A stretch of 64,000 bases of DNA from positions 2,480,001 through 2,544,000 of the forward strand of contig NC_014414.1 of the NCBI RefSeq assembly GCF_000152825.2. Reading direction: 5' to 3'. Origin of the DNA: Parvularcula bermudensis HTCC2503. GTDB taxonomy: Bacteria > Pseudomonadota > Alphaproteobacteria > Caulobacterales > Parvularculaceae. The stretch's first letter is position 1; each line of letters begins with the position of its first letter. This document shows positions 16,094-24,864 of this stretch, piece by piece. The position numbers and the translations under genes were made by a program. The notes under the pieces were generated by a model, which saw only the letters and a list, made by a program, of their open reading frames with translations, had not been told where the DNA came from and did no database searches.

Positions 16094-18403
16094 TCACCGG
16101 CGCCCCAGCCGGCGGCTGACATCTCCGTAATAGGTGATCATGCCCTGCTCCAGTTTCCTGACGGCGGGGCTGTCACAGCCATGCTGTTTCATCGCGCCAT
16201 CAAGACCGTCGACCAGCCCATTGGTTTTGCGGTCATTCAGCAGCCAATCCATGAAACGGGCGTCCGTCGTTCGGGGATCAGAGCGCCACAGGGTCTGGAA
16301 ATAGCCCGCAAGAGAGGCCGGCACCTTGTACTGATCTCGCGTCGTCCAATTGGTAACATGCGAGATCTCCTGACCAAATTCATCTCGCGTTACCGTCGAC
16401 TGGCTTTTTGTCACTTCGAACACCGGATCGCTGGCTTTCAGGCATTTCGGCCAGGCATCCTGATAATTCAGGAGATAAGCGCCAAACACGCCATGAATCG
16501 CAGACAGATTGGCCAGTTCCTTGTCCATGGCCGGCCCAGCCGCCGGGTTGAGCATCGACAGACTAGCCCCGGCGAGCGCGATCATCGGGCGATAGCCGCG
16601 CGTATAGTGGGCATCCAGTTCCCGCAAACGCGCAAAATCCTGATTGACCAGCGCATTGAGATAATCCCCGCCTTCCAGCCCCCGGAACGGGGCCTCATCA
16701 GCGAGGCGCTTGTCGAGGGTTGTGGCAATCTTTCGGACCCCCTTCTGGGCCAGATCATCGTTGAAGAAATAACGCCGCTCAAACCCGGTCAGCGCGTCAG
16801 CTCCTGAGAGACCATCAAGCTCTGCCTGCAACGGCTTTGCCAGGCGCTTCTGTAGCTGCTGGCGGGTACCCGTCACATCCGCCCAGCTATCCGTGAGTTT
16901 TCCAATCTCCAGAAGGTCGCCGTAGAGCATGTCCATATCCCCGGCGAATGTGACCTGCGTCGCCAGCTGTTCGAGTGACCGGTCATTCCTGTCAGTGCGC
17001 CGGGCTGCGGCCTGTTCGAGGGCATCGGCGAAGTCCTTTGCCATGTCGGTCACGCGGGCCTCGAACCGCTTGCCGATCCTGCGGCACGTGGCGGGCTTGC
17101 TCAGAGGGCACAGATCGGCGGTTCCGGCCTGCACAGCCCAGGCCAGCATGTATTCTGCTTCGCTGACATTGTTTGCGTCGCGGGCGTAGACCTCACTCGC
17201 GGGCTCAAGATAGGTATCCAGTTTGTCCTGCACCTCAGCCAGAAAATCCTCATCCTGATTTGCGTGATTGCGAGCGACTTCGATCAGCAGGTCAAACCGG
17301 TCCTTGTAGCGGTCATAGAACGCCAGCATGTCGGCGCGATTTTCTTCTGCCCGCAGGATCGCCTTGCGCCGTTCAATGTCCGCGTTCAAGTCACTGACAT
17401 TGTAGCCATACCGACCGATGCCGATCCCGCGCCACATCGTATCCAGCAAGTTAAGCTGTGCGGACGTCATCGGAGTATCGCTCTTCAGGACATCTGACCG
17501 TGTCTCGACCCACCGGCTGGCCGCTTCGCTTTCGAACCGCCACAGGAGATGATCCTGATGCGGCTGGCCCAGCCCTATCATATAGGCGAGCTGGTTCGTC
17601 TCGTTGCCCCGCACCCGGTCTTCCGGCCGGCAGGCGCCGCGCAACAAGCTGGCATTCTGCTTCAGCCGCTCCGGGTCGACGGTCTCATAGGGCGCACCAA
17701 AGGCTTTCCTGAACGCGTCTGTATAGAAGATATCATACTGTTCCACAGGGTCGCGGCGCGTCTCCTGGAACGCCAGCGCTTCATCGCGCCAAGCCGCCAG
17801 TGCGGCGGGGCAGCTTCCCTTCTCCATATCCGGGCGCCAGCCTTCGAAAGCCGCAGACAGAACCGCAATCCTCTCCAGCGTGGCCTTCTTGTCCCGGTCC
17901 GTCGCAAATACCGCACGTGCCCGCTGCGCACCGCGTCCATTGATATGGCGTTGTTCAGACGCGACAGCGACGGAACCGACATCGCTCACCGCAACATCAA
18001 AGATCAGTTCGCCACGGCGGTCTCCCGATTGCGTGGTCAGTGACAGAACTCCGACGGGGGGATCATATGTCCCTTCGACGGGGATATCCGCATCAGCCGT
18101 CGTCAGGCGTGGCACGGCGCCGTTGAGGGATTCAACCCTGAGGACACCCTGCACATCGGCTCCATCGACGTCCAGTCTGAGCGTCGCCGGATAGGGTTTG
18201 CGCGACTCGAGCACGAAGCCAGACCAGGATGCCGGCAATTCGGTAACCGCCGTCTTCGCATATGGCTCTGATCGCTCCTCAGCGGAGGAACTATCGCAGG
18301 CCGCGAGCACCATCAGCACGCCTGCACATATGACCTGCAGGACAGTCGCGTCCCGTACCTTGCCTTGCCTCACTTGCCCGACAGTCCCCCGGCAATTGCC
18401 CAT
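16094..18403 (-). CDS. Large lipoprotein of unknown function
   Basis: I start at ATG 18403 because GAGAGG lies about 6 bases upstream; the frame also opens at 18472. The protein (about 769 residues) has a lipoprotein signal ending LMVLAAC, a beta-rich first ~130 residues (SWSGFVLESRKPYPATLRL and following), then a long helical region. The last ~200 residues resemble the C-terminal domain of the divergent secreted protein at 18568 (aligned marks: AYLxxYxxxxxxC early, GCxSPxVR late). It probably acts on the outside of the inner membrane or at the outer membrane. No database family recognised. Confidence 0.75.
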   Translation of the reverse strand: MGNCRGTVGQVRQGKVRDATVLQVICAGVLMVLAACDSSSAEERSEPYAKTAVTELPASWSGFVLESRKPYPATLRLDVDGADVQGVLRVESLNGAVPRLTTADADIPVEGTYDPPVGVLSLTTQSGDRRGELIFDVAVSDVGSVAVASEQRHINGRGAQRARAVFATDRDKKATLERIAVLSAAFEGWRPDMEKGSCPAALAAWRDEALAFQETRRDPVEQYDIFYTDAFRKAFGAPYETVDPERLKQNASLLRGACRPEDRVRGNETNQLAYMIGLGQPHQDHLLWRFESEAASRWVETRSDVLKSDTPMTSAQLNLLDTMWRGIGIGRYGYNVSDLNADIERRKAILRAEENRADMLAFYDRYKDRFDLLIEVARNHANQDEDFLAEVQDKLDTYLEPASEVYARDANNVSEAEYMLAWAVQAGTADLCPLSKPATCRRIGKRFEARVTDMAKDFADALEQAAARRTDRNDRSLEQLATQVTFAGDMDMLYGDLLEIGKLTDSWADVTGTRQQLQKRLAKPLQAELDGLSGADALTGFERRYFFNDDLAQKGVRKIATTLDKRLADEAPFRGLEGGDYLNALVNQDFARLRELDAHYTRGYRPMIALAGASLSMLNPAAGPAMDKELANLSAIHGVFGAYLLNYQDAWPKCLKASDPVFEVTKSQSTVTRDEFGQEISHVTNWTTRDQYKVPASLAGYFQTLWRSDPRTTDARFMDWLLNDRKTNGLVDGLDGAMKQHGCDSPAVRKLEQGMITYYGDVSRRLGRR

Positions 18404-18567
18404 GACGTCCCTCTCAATGGCCTGTTTGCCATTCAAGCCCATGAGTGAGCCAGAGGAAAGGGACGTCCCCAATAACCGTTTTGGTGACTTTCCCTCTCTG
18501 GTACGCGTCGTATGCTGGCTGCCTTCCCAGATGACGGCTGCCTCGTCGTCACCAGAAAGGATATCAT

Positions 18568-20325
18568 ATGCCGAGAACCATCATCCTGCTTTTGATCTCG
18601 GCAATGCTGTCACTGCACACGGCGTTCGCACAGGGCTTGGAGGATCGCAAGATTCAGGGCGCCCGGCTTTTATACGAGGACGCAAGCGGAAAGTATTACG
18701 GGGCCATCGTCACGCATCGCAATGCCCGGCCGAACCAGGCCAACCTTTACGATCAGGAAATCAAGATCTTCGTCGAACGCATACCGGATGCAGACGGCGT
18801 GTTCTTCAATGCGACGCCGGCAAAAGTAAAGCCCCAAAAGGAGGCCCCCGCTCAGGACGGCCTGAACTATAGGGAAGATGAGATCGCCCGTATCGCTGAC
18901 CACGTCCTTCCCAATGTCGATCACGTTTTTCCGGAATGGCGCGCGCACCCGATGTGGAAACACTCCAGGGATCGCGTATTCGTCGAATTCTATATTCAGG
19001 ATCTGCACCTGAAAACGACCCGGGATTTCGACTATTCAGATACCGCCGAAGAATCCGTTTTCTGGATGTGGCTGAAACGCCAAGGGAGCGTCGGAGAATG
19101 GCGTCCGGCCTATGAGGTGGACGGCCTGCTCGGCCACCCCCAGACCGTTGATCGCCTTACTGTGGCAAGCGTTCTGGAACACCGCAAGCGCGTTGATGAC
19201 GGCGTGAGTGATGACCGGAAAATGATCCTCGCCATGTTTGACCGCCACAAGACAGCTGCCGCGAAAATGCAGACTGACCTGCAGAATGCTTACGCCCGCA
19301 GGCTCGTCTCAGATCGGCGTCCTGGAATCGTCTACAAGCCCGGTTCATATTGGAAACAGTACGCAAACTTCGACACGCCCCGCAATGTCATCGAAGGGAA
19401 CTTCCCCTTCATTGAACACCCCGCCGAGTTTGCTGCAGCCTACCTCACCTATGTCGATCAGTACTATCAGGTCTGCGAATCTTACTTGCCGCCAAACCCG
19501 GCAGACCGGGCATCCTACACCGCGACCTGGTTTGAAACACGTTATGGCATGACCTCACAGACCAGTTCGTATCACGTCGAAATGGCACCGCGGTTTGCGA
19601 CAGCCTATGAGAAAATGGCGGATATCAAATACAAGAAGGATGCTTCCGCTTTCCTGATGTCGATCGTGAACTCCATGGCTGAGGTTGAGGGTCGCACCCC
19701 CTTCTCTTTCGTTGGCGAAACGCTGACAGAGGTGGCGGGGGATCTCGTTACGGACCGGGAAACAGCCCGTTTCCTGCGTACGGAAGGCTGCACGTCTCCA
19801 ATCGTCCGGCAATATGGCGAAAACCTGTGGCGCGGGGCAAACGGGCTATCGCCGGCACAAAGGGCAGGTCTCTCGTTTCCGGGGGCTAACGCGGCCAGCG
19901 CCGACTATGAGCGCGACGACGCCCGCCGATTCATGGATGAGAACATCGCCGCGCGCGCCCGCAATCCCGGTCCCAAGGAACAGGGATATGTCTATTATGA
20001 CGAAGAACTCGTCGCCTACCGGACCGGCATGGGCATGGCGAATGATGGTCGGCGCCAGGTTCCCGCCATGCGTACGGTTGGCCTCGAACTGGAGAAGCGC
20101 GGCTATCCCGTACTCTACTGCAATTACGGCCCAACCGGATTCTACGACAATGGCGAGTACAAGACCCTGAGTTATGCGTTCTGGTACGAGCAGAAGCCGG
20201 CTGAACTGAACCGCCTGCTGGCCGCACGCACCAAAGAGACGGATGTCTACAAGGGAATGAAATACGCCATCTCCGCTTGTCCGACCAATAGCCTCGATGC
20301 GCTCGCTATCATCAATGGGAAGTAA
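18568..20325 (+). CDS. Secreted protein of unknown function
   Basis: A clear signal peptide (MPRTIILLLISAMLSL, cleaved near AFAQ, residue ~22) precedes about 560 residues. Two parts can be seen: a central helical domain (about 280-430) that resembles the end of the divergent lipoprotein (AAYLTYVDQYYQVC, GCTSPIVRQYG), and a C-terminal part (about 460-585) with PVLYCNYGP and SACPTN. No enzyme motif stands out. AAAGGA upstream of ATG serves as ribosome site. The gene shares a 164-bp divergent promoter region with the lipoprotein gene at 16094. Confidence 0.75.
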   Translation: MPRTIILLLISAMLSLHTAFAQGLEDRKIQGARLLYEDASGKYYGAIVTHRNARPNQANLYDQEIKIFVERIPDADGVFFNATPAKVKPQKEAPAQDGLNYREDEIARIADHVLPNVDHVFPEWRAHPMWKHSRDRVFVEFYIQDLHLKTTRDFDYSDTAEESVFWMWLKRQGSVGEWRPAYEVDGLLGHPQTVDRLTVASVLEHRKRVDDGVSDDRKMILAMFDRHKTAAAKMQTDLQNAYARRLVSDRRPGIVYKPGSYWKQYANFDTPRNVIEGNFPFIEHPAEFAAAYLTYVDQYYQVCESYLPPNPADRASYTATWFETRYGMTSQTSSYHVEMAPRFATAYEKMADIKYKKDASAFLMSIVNSMAEVEGRTPFSFVGETLTEVAGDLVTDRETARFLRTEGCTSPIVRQYGENLWRGANGLSPAQRAGLSFPGANAASADYERDDARRFMDENIAARARNPGPKEQGYVYYDEELVAYRTGMGMANDGRRQVPAMRTVGLELEKRGYPVLYCNYGPTGFYDNGEYKTLSYAFWYEQKPAELNRLLAARTKETDVYKGMKYAISACPTNSLDALAIINGK

Positions 20326-20469
20326 GTCTCGGCCCTGCTCCATTTCACGGGTCGAGGGCAGCCTGTTCGTCGAAGAAAGCTGCGATTGGCGAACGCGCGA
20401 TTTCGACCTTGAAGCTATCTAAAAACGTGCGTGCCCAGCGCGCTGAATCTTAAAGGGAATACAGACGTA

Positions 20470-21564
20470 ATGAAGCTACGAGCCTTATTTGCCATTATCT
20501 GCATGCTCACCGGTACGGGAGCAGTCCATGCGCAGGATGCACAGCAATGGAGCACCACTGGAGGCTGGCAGGTTCGTTATAACGCCTCCCCTGAATTCTG
20601 GCGGCTATATCACAATGATAGCGCCTGGAGAGATACGATCAGCGTACTCTGGGCAGATAGGCGGAAAGATATTTCTCTGGCGCAGGCTTTTGAAGAAGTA
20701 AAAGCAACACGGGCGGAGCTGGATTCGTGTCCCGCATTACTAACAGCCGAGACAAAAGCTGAATATGAACCCTTTGCTAAGGCTATGCTTGCTCTGACAA
20801 AAATCAAAGACCCCGAAGCCTATGCCGTAATGGATAAGAACATCCCCATCATTGGCTATGAGGCGGCGGATGATGTGACAAAGCCGCATTGCGTTTTGAT
20901 CGCACGCGAATTTTCTGGGGGTGCGATGCTGTATGCACTCATCAAAGAAGATACGGACAGTTTAAGCACACAGCTCGGGACGATCAGATTGGCTGTGCAT
21001 GATTTGATGGATGAGATTAACAAGCGTGAAGCTTCTATAACGTCGAGCACGCTGGCCACTCCGACAACATCAGGCAAGGACGTTCCGGTTCAATGTGACG
21101 GGCAGCGGGCCTATGAAAACTTTGTTGTTTCCTGGTCTGCCAAAAGCGCAATTGTGTATGTACGCAATCCGGCTTTCATTGACTCTGAACAACGTTCTTC
21201 GGATCAGTTTCGCCTTGGCGTGAGTGTTGGTGGCAAAATAGATGCGACACGCGGCAGAGAAGAGACTTATTACAGCATTATAATTTCTGCAAAAGAAAAT
21301 GGACAAAACACCATACCGGAAAAACGTACGCTGAGTGTTGATGGAGAAGTGGTCCAGGAGTGGGGTAAAGGCGGTGGTCAGTGGAAAGCTCTATCCGAAA
21401 GCGCCATGAGCGCACTCTATTCAGGTCAGGATGCTGAGCTAGATACGGGCGAGTTGGGACGCATTCGTTTCGACTTGGATCGGCTTGAGACGCACTTAAA
21501 ACGCGCCGATATCGCTCAACAAAAAGCTGTCATTCATAAAGCGCTTGGAGAGTGTTCGCAGTGA
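20470..21564 (+). CDS. Secreted protein of unknown function (364 aa)
   Basis: Starting at ATG 20470 (MKLRALFAIICMLTGTG) the protein has a signal peptide cleaved near VHAQD. The mature part has five cysteines and is mixed alpha/beta. AAAGGGA lies upstream. It follows the secreted protein at 18568 in the same direction, 144 bases away. Its sequence is less GC-rich than its neighbours, which may point to separate origin. No family recognised. Confidence 0.7.
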   Translation: MKLRALFAIICMLTGTGAVHAQDAQQWSTTGGWQVRYNASPEFWRLYHNDSAWRDTISVLWADRRKDISLAQAFEEVKATRAELDSCPALLTAETKAEYEPFAKAMLALTKIKDPEAYAVMDKNIPIIGYEAADDVTKPHCVLIAREFSGGAMLYALIKEDTDSLSTQLGTIRLAVHDLMDEINKREASITSSTLATPTTSGKDVPVQCDGQRAYENFVVSWSAKSAIVYVRNPAFIDSEQRSSDQFRLGVSVGGKIDATRGREETYYSIIISAKENGQNTIPEKRTLSVDGEVVQEWGKGGGQWKALSESAMSALYSGQDAELDTGELGRIRFDLDRLETHLKRADIAQQKAVIHKALGECSQ

Positions 21565-21595
21565 GTGATTGCCTCAAGATTCCCGATGGCGCGCT

Positions 21596-22033
21596 CTAAC
21601 TCTGGACGTCAGGTTTCGGTTTGTTCTGAGAATTCGTTTGTTTCAGCAAACCGCCAAGCCGTTCCTTTTGCGTTGTATAGCTGCCCTTTTTGCCCTGTCT
21701 TTTGAAGGTCACCCAATTCGGCTCCATCTCCTCGAACAGAGCGGTAATAACGTCCTTGCTATGTGTGCAAGGCCATTGACTGACGGGAAGCTCCTCCAGC
21801 AAGTAAGCGGCCTTCGCCGCCATGAATTTATCAGCGGAGCACAATCCCCAGATTGCAAAATCCTGACGGTCTCGCACCGACTTCAGCACATCCTCCGCCT
21901 TCCATATGATACGATCAAGAATACTGGTGACCGTTTCGGAATATTCTTGCGTCCGAAAAGGTGTCCTTGACAGTGCTCTGCCCCACTGAGGTGCTCCACC
22001 GGTTTTGTTGGTCCGGCGATTGCTGAATTATGG
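21596..22033 (-). pseudogene. Truncated second copy of the 12643-13653 gene
   Basis: The frame ending at 21596 encodes DFAIWGLCSADKFMAAKAAY and LEELPVSQWP, nearly the same as the C-terminus of the 336-residue protein at 12643. The open frame continues upstream through SRTPFRTQEYSETVTSILD, also alignable (SRTEEYTKTQKAILD), to a TAA near 22036, but no ATG start and no equivalent of the first ~190 residues are present. It is a 5'-truncated remnant, with the break near 21.98-22.03 kb next to hairpins and a tRNA-like scrap. Confidence 0.75.
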
Positions 22034-22048
22034 AGCATCATTCTGCGA

Positions 22049-22083
22049 TAGGTTCGTCCAGCGAACAGGATTTGAACCTACGA
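22049..22083 (-). other. tRNA T-arm-like scrap / possible attachment-site remnant
   Basis: On the minus strand CGTAGGTTCAAATCCTGTTC has the shape of a tRNA T-arm (TTCAAAT loop, 5-bp stem with two G-U pairs) followed by acceptor-like bases, but no D-arm or anticodon arm lies upstream. The same bases form a 7-bp inverted repeat TAGGTTC...GAACCTA. Elements that integrate into tRNA 3' ends leave such scraps; no matching second copy was found in the window. Confidence 0.3.
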
Positions 22084-22141
22084 ACTAATCCATTGATTTT
22101 ATTGAAGCACGACTAATGACACGCACTCAGTAAAAACAATA

Positions 22142-22172
22142 AGACCCTGAAATCGTTACGATTTCAGGGTCT
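22142..22172. terminator. Strong hairpin (14-bp perfect stem)
   Basis: Arms AGACCCTGAAATCG and CGATTTCAGGGTCT pair perfectly around a TTA loop. It lies between the truncated gene (ending leftwards) and the 3' end of the toxin gene. The stem is a candidate terminator, though it has no T-run on either side. Confidence 0.6.
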
Positions 22173-22176
22173 CTAT

Positions 22177-22196
22177 GGGTGCGGTAGGGCGCACCC
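22177..22196. terminator. Second hairpin (7-bp GC stem)
   Basis: GGGTGCG and CGCACCC pair around GTAGGG, four bases after the 14-bp hairpin. Together they form a tandem structure downstream of the toxin gene, which ends at 22266 on the minus strand. Confidence 0.5.
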
Positions 22197-22265
22197 AACA
22201 AAAGAGTAAGCTAGTAATTCCTTTTATTTTAGAGGGTTAGAGGTTTCCCTGCGAGCAACGATCAT

Positions 22266-23207
22266 TCAAAGTTCCGGCAGGCGCCGGCTGATGCGTGCCA
22301 GAATATCGTCAAAGAGTGCAGGCTCCCTGTAGTAAAGCGCTCGTGACTTCGCATAAGCGTCCGCGTACGCCTTTCGCGTTTCTGCGTCGCTCAACAGAAA
22401 GGCTTCGTTCCTGGTGAGGTCCGGTTCATCTGCCTTGCGGAACCTTTTGGCCTTGTGGTCCTTGTACGCGTCTGTTCCGATGAACTCTTTCACTGAGGCG
22501 TCAGCGAGCAGGCAGTACACGTCATAATAGTGGCGCATGAAATTGACAGGCATGTCGCCGTCCGCCTGCTGCTTTCGGAATTTCGTTGAGATGGTCTGGA
22601 GCTTTTCGACAAAAGTATAGCCCGGCTCATAGCAAGGCACATCGACCGCGCGGGTGTCGGTCAGGTCTGCAATCCCACTCTCGACTGCAAGTTCGTAAGC
22701 CCAGGACGAAATCGTACATGGCCGGTTCGGCGCCACCTGGTCGAACCCGACTTCGAGCAGGATGCCTGCCTTCAGCCCTTCTGGCAGTGGATTCACCGAC
22801 TCATACTTCAATCGAATGCCTGCGCCGCGATAGTGGCGTGTGTCGTCGAACTCTTCGTCGCGGACCACTTCGATAATGCCAGGAATTTTGATGGCTTCGG
22901 CCAGACCGTTGAAGAATTCGAGACGCGCCTTTACCTGCGCAGGCTTGTTGTGGTTTGGGCCATACTGGAGGTCGGTCTCTGGGTGGATCAGGATGTCGAT
23001 GTCTTCCGAAAAACGGTCGATGAGGCCGTATCCCTTTGACAGCGAAGTTCCGCCTTTCAGCTCAAACTTATAGTCAAGCTGCTGCAGTCCCCAGAGGCAG
23101 TGCATCAACCAGTAGTCTTTTTCGATGAGCCCCGGGTCGATGGTGTTGTTTCGCGCAGCAACAGCGATGAGGTCGGCAAAATCAGGCAGTGCGTGCAGGA
23201 GGGTCAC
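22266..23207 (-). CDS. AbiEii/AbiGii-type nucleotidyltransferase toxin
   Basis: The 313-residue protein shows the AbiEii marks: EKDYWLMHCL (29-38), GGTSLSKGYG (52-61) and the nucleotidyltransferase acidic pair in SEDIDILI (67-74). In type IV AbiE systems this NTP-transferase toxin is held in check by a separately folded antitoxin that does not bind it. The start overlaps the antitoxin stop as ATGA, so the two are coupled. The toxin frame is intact, although the upstream antitoxin gene is split. Likely role: phage defence by abortive infection or element maintenance. Confidence 0.88.
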   Translation of the reverse strand: MTLLHALPDFADLIAVAARNNTIDPGLIEKDYWLMHCLWGLQQLDYKFELKGGTSLSKGYGLIDRFSEDIDILIHPETDLQYGPNHNKPAQVKARLEFFNGLAEAIKIPGIIEVVRDEEFDDTRHYRGAGIRLKYESVNPLPEGLKAGILLEVGFDQVAPNRPCTISSWAYELAVESGIADLTDTRAVDVPCYEPGYTFVEKLQTISTKFRKQQADGDMPVNFMRHYYDVYCLLADASVKEFIGTDAYKDHKAKRFRKADEPDLTRNEAFLLSDAETRKAYADAYAKSRALYYREPALFDDILARISRRLPEL

Positions 23208-23647
23208 GCGGCGGTTGCCTGATCAGGGTTCAATACAGGCTTGAGGAGCCTTGCAGCCCGCGCCGATCCGAAATCCTTCACCGCACGTGACAGTCGCGCG
23301 CGGTCCATACGTCGCGCACGCCTAAGTGCCTTGGGAAGCACTGCTGCCTTTTCCTCGGGAAGCCGATCGAGGTTGTGCAACAGATCCACCAGGAGGAATT
23401 CTTCGCTGAGGTTTGAAGGAACAGAGGTCCGCATGCGGAAGTCATAGCGTCGGCCATCCAGCTCGAAATGGCCGTGCCGTTTGCGATTATAAACTACCGG
23501 CTCATTGTAGAGCTGCGTCGTTCCCAATTCGAGGCTGTTATAGGCGTTTGGCGAAACCATAAGAAACCGGTCATCCCCCAGGAATGACTCAACCAGCTTC
23601 TCCGGCTTGGCGGGTGCCTGCCCGAACCGAGTTTTCTTCGGAGCCAT
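23204..23647 (-). CDS. AbiEi-type antitoxin, C-terminal part (frameshifted from N-terminal part)
   Basis: This frame starts ATG GCT CCG AAG and encodes APKKTRFGQAP, the segment that in DUF6088/AbiEi-like antitoxins follows directly after GLYYR/GLYM of the winged-helix domain. The N-terminal part is in another frame (23494-23802), and deletion of one 5-bp repeat unit would fuse them as GLYMAPKKTR. The ATG lies within the repeat, so the antitoxin domain may still be made alone. AbiEi C-terminal domains are reported as the part needed for antitoxic action, so the toxin may still be controlled. The stop overlaps the toxin start. Confidence 0.75.
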   Translation of the reverse strand: MAPKKTRFGQAPAKPEKLVESFLGDDRFLMVSPNAYNSLELGTTQLYNEPVVYNRKRHGHFELDGRRYDFRMRTSVPSNLSEEFLLVDLLHNLDRLPEEKAAVLPKALRRARRMDRARLSRAVKDFGSARAARLLKPVLNPDQATAA

Positions 23648-23802
23648 ATCATATAGAGCCCTGCCCCAACCTTTTCGAGGCGTCCTTCGTCAAGCAGCTG
23701 TCCAACATGTCGATCGACAGCGTTTGACCAGGTCGCAAGCTCCTTGCGCCGGTACACCTGTCCGGGGCGCAATTTCCTTTTTAGTTTTGCAAGCGCTGTC
23801 AT
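23494..23802 (-). CDS. AbiEi-type antitoxin, N-terminal winged-helix part (out of frame)
   Basis: The first ~50 residues (MTALAKLKRKLRPGQVYRR ... GRLEKVGAGLYM) form the usual AbiEi/DUF6088 DNA-binding winged helix, ending with the GLY motif. After this the frame becomes out-of-frame sequence because of the 5-bp tandem repeat at 23645-23654. In intact systems this domain represses the operon. The truncated product may still bind DNA, or may be non-functional. Confidence 0.7.
   Translation of the reverse strand: MTALAKLKRKLRPGQVYRRKELATWSNAVDRHVGQLLDEGRLEKVGAGLYMIWLRRKLGSGRHPPSRRSWLSHSWGMTGFLWFRQTPITASNWERRSSTMSR
23645..23654. repeat. 5-bp tandem duplication (CATAT)2 breaking the antitoxin gene
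   Basis: The plus strand reads CATATCATAT (minus ATATGATATG). With one unit the antitoxin reads through in frame; with two it splits. Short tandem repeats of this kind arise and revert by slipped-strand mispairing. Confidence 0.75.
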
Positions 23803-24393
23803 GTTCTGTCTCCATCACCCGCAATATAGAGGTCATGCTCCATACTATGCAACATTTCTTATTAAAACGTCATGCACAACAAAGACAATAAATACTCTCG
23901 ACACAGGTGCAAGATATTGATTTTACGATGTTTTATAGAATGAGGAAGCAGGTCTCTTAATCACCGGAATGGCACAATCCGTACTAAACAAAAGGGTCTG
24001 GGGTCCAATTTATTTATGAATTGAAGCTCGTACGCAGCGAAACCAGGTTGCCCTTTCGCCAAGAGCCGACAATGGATTCCGAACCGCGAGTGACGCGCCC
24101 AGTAATCGTGCTTGAAATTAAATTAATTCAACGCACTATGGCACTCAAAACTTCGCTTGTTGTGCAGATTGTTTGCAATTTGTAGTGCAAACTGTGGTGC
24201 AGCCCTTTCGTGTTGTCAAAGTTCGACGCTGCCTATCAACGACATTCACATCGCTAACATGATTTGCTGGCCGTTCAAATTCGCGCTGGAGCGTAGCCAT
24301 GCAACTTTTCGCTCGGGACTGACCCGCGGGTCTGGGTTGATCCTGCTCCGTTACGACAAACCTTGAGTGCTCAGAGGTTCTTTCTTGATTTAA
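23803..24393. other. Intergenic stretch between toxin-antitoxin genes and copper island
   Basis: About 590 AT-richer bases with no credible gene. The promoter of the leftward antitoxin-toxin unit should lie at its left end. I see short repeats of TTTGCA/TGCAAA type near 24170-24200 but no clear site. Confidence 0.4.
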
Positions 24394-24406
24394 ACCCCTA
24401 TGGGGT
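24394..24406. promoter_or_regulatory. CsoR-type palindromic operator 1
   Basis: ACCCCTATGGGGT is a near-perfect palindrome of the G/C-tract type bound by copper-sensing CsoR/RcnR repressors. It lies 13 bases before the ATG at 24420 that opens the oxidase operon. Two similar sites are at 28680 and 35710, and csoR itself is in the island. Confidence 0.65.
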
Positions 24407-24419
24407 ATAAGTGGTAGTC

Positions 24420-24806
24420 ATGAACTTTGTTGTCGCAACTCTCGTGACGGTATTTTTCAGCCTGTCGCAGGTGCTCTGCGCGTGTCCCGTCGATATGTCG
24501 GCGACGAATAGCATGGCAACCGAGTTCACCGCTCATTCTCACCAGGCGCCCGCCGATGGGCCTGAGGCGCCCTGCAATGATGAGACTGATCACTGCAAGC
24601 TTCAGACAGCAACGGTCGCCCAAGCCGACAAGACGGCGAACCCGGTCCAGCACGTATTAGGCGATACGACGCCCATCGGGCTTGCTACACCCTCATGGCA
24701 ACACGCATGGAAGCGCGTCGTCAATGTCCGCACGCCCTGGCCTGAGGTCCGAAGTTACCTGCTGCAACAAACGCCAGTCACATTGAAGGTGCGTTCCCTG
24801 AGCTGA
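24420..24806 (+). CDS. Small secreted Cys/His protein of the copper island
   Basis: From ATG 24420 a signal peptide (MNFVVATLVTVFFSLSQ, ends near VLCAC) leads to a ~105-residue mature protein with cysteines and histidines (ACPVDM, TAHSHQ, APCNDETDHCKLQ), suitable for periplasmic copper binding. The ending TPVTLKVRSLS matches TPISLKQRFLN of the protein at 36062, with similar CP and Cys/His blocks, so they look like members of one small unnamed family. A start at GTG 24411 is possible but less likely. First gene of the oxidase operon behind operator 1. Confidence 0.65.
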   Translation: MNFVVATLVTVFFSLSQVLCACPVDMSATNSMATEFTAHSHQAPADGPEAPCNDETDHCKLQTATVAQADKTANPVQHVLGDTTPIGLATPSWQHAWKRVVNVRTPWPEVRSYLLQQTPVTLKVRSLS

Positions 24807-24864
24807 TTTCGTGCGTCGCTGCATTAGCAGCCCGATTGCATAAATTCACCTCATGGAGACGATT

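Noticed and set aside
22049-22130. A functional tRNA gene
   Set aside because: Only a T-arm-like piece is present; no D-arm, anticodon arm or full acceptor stem.
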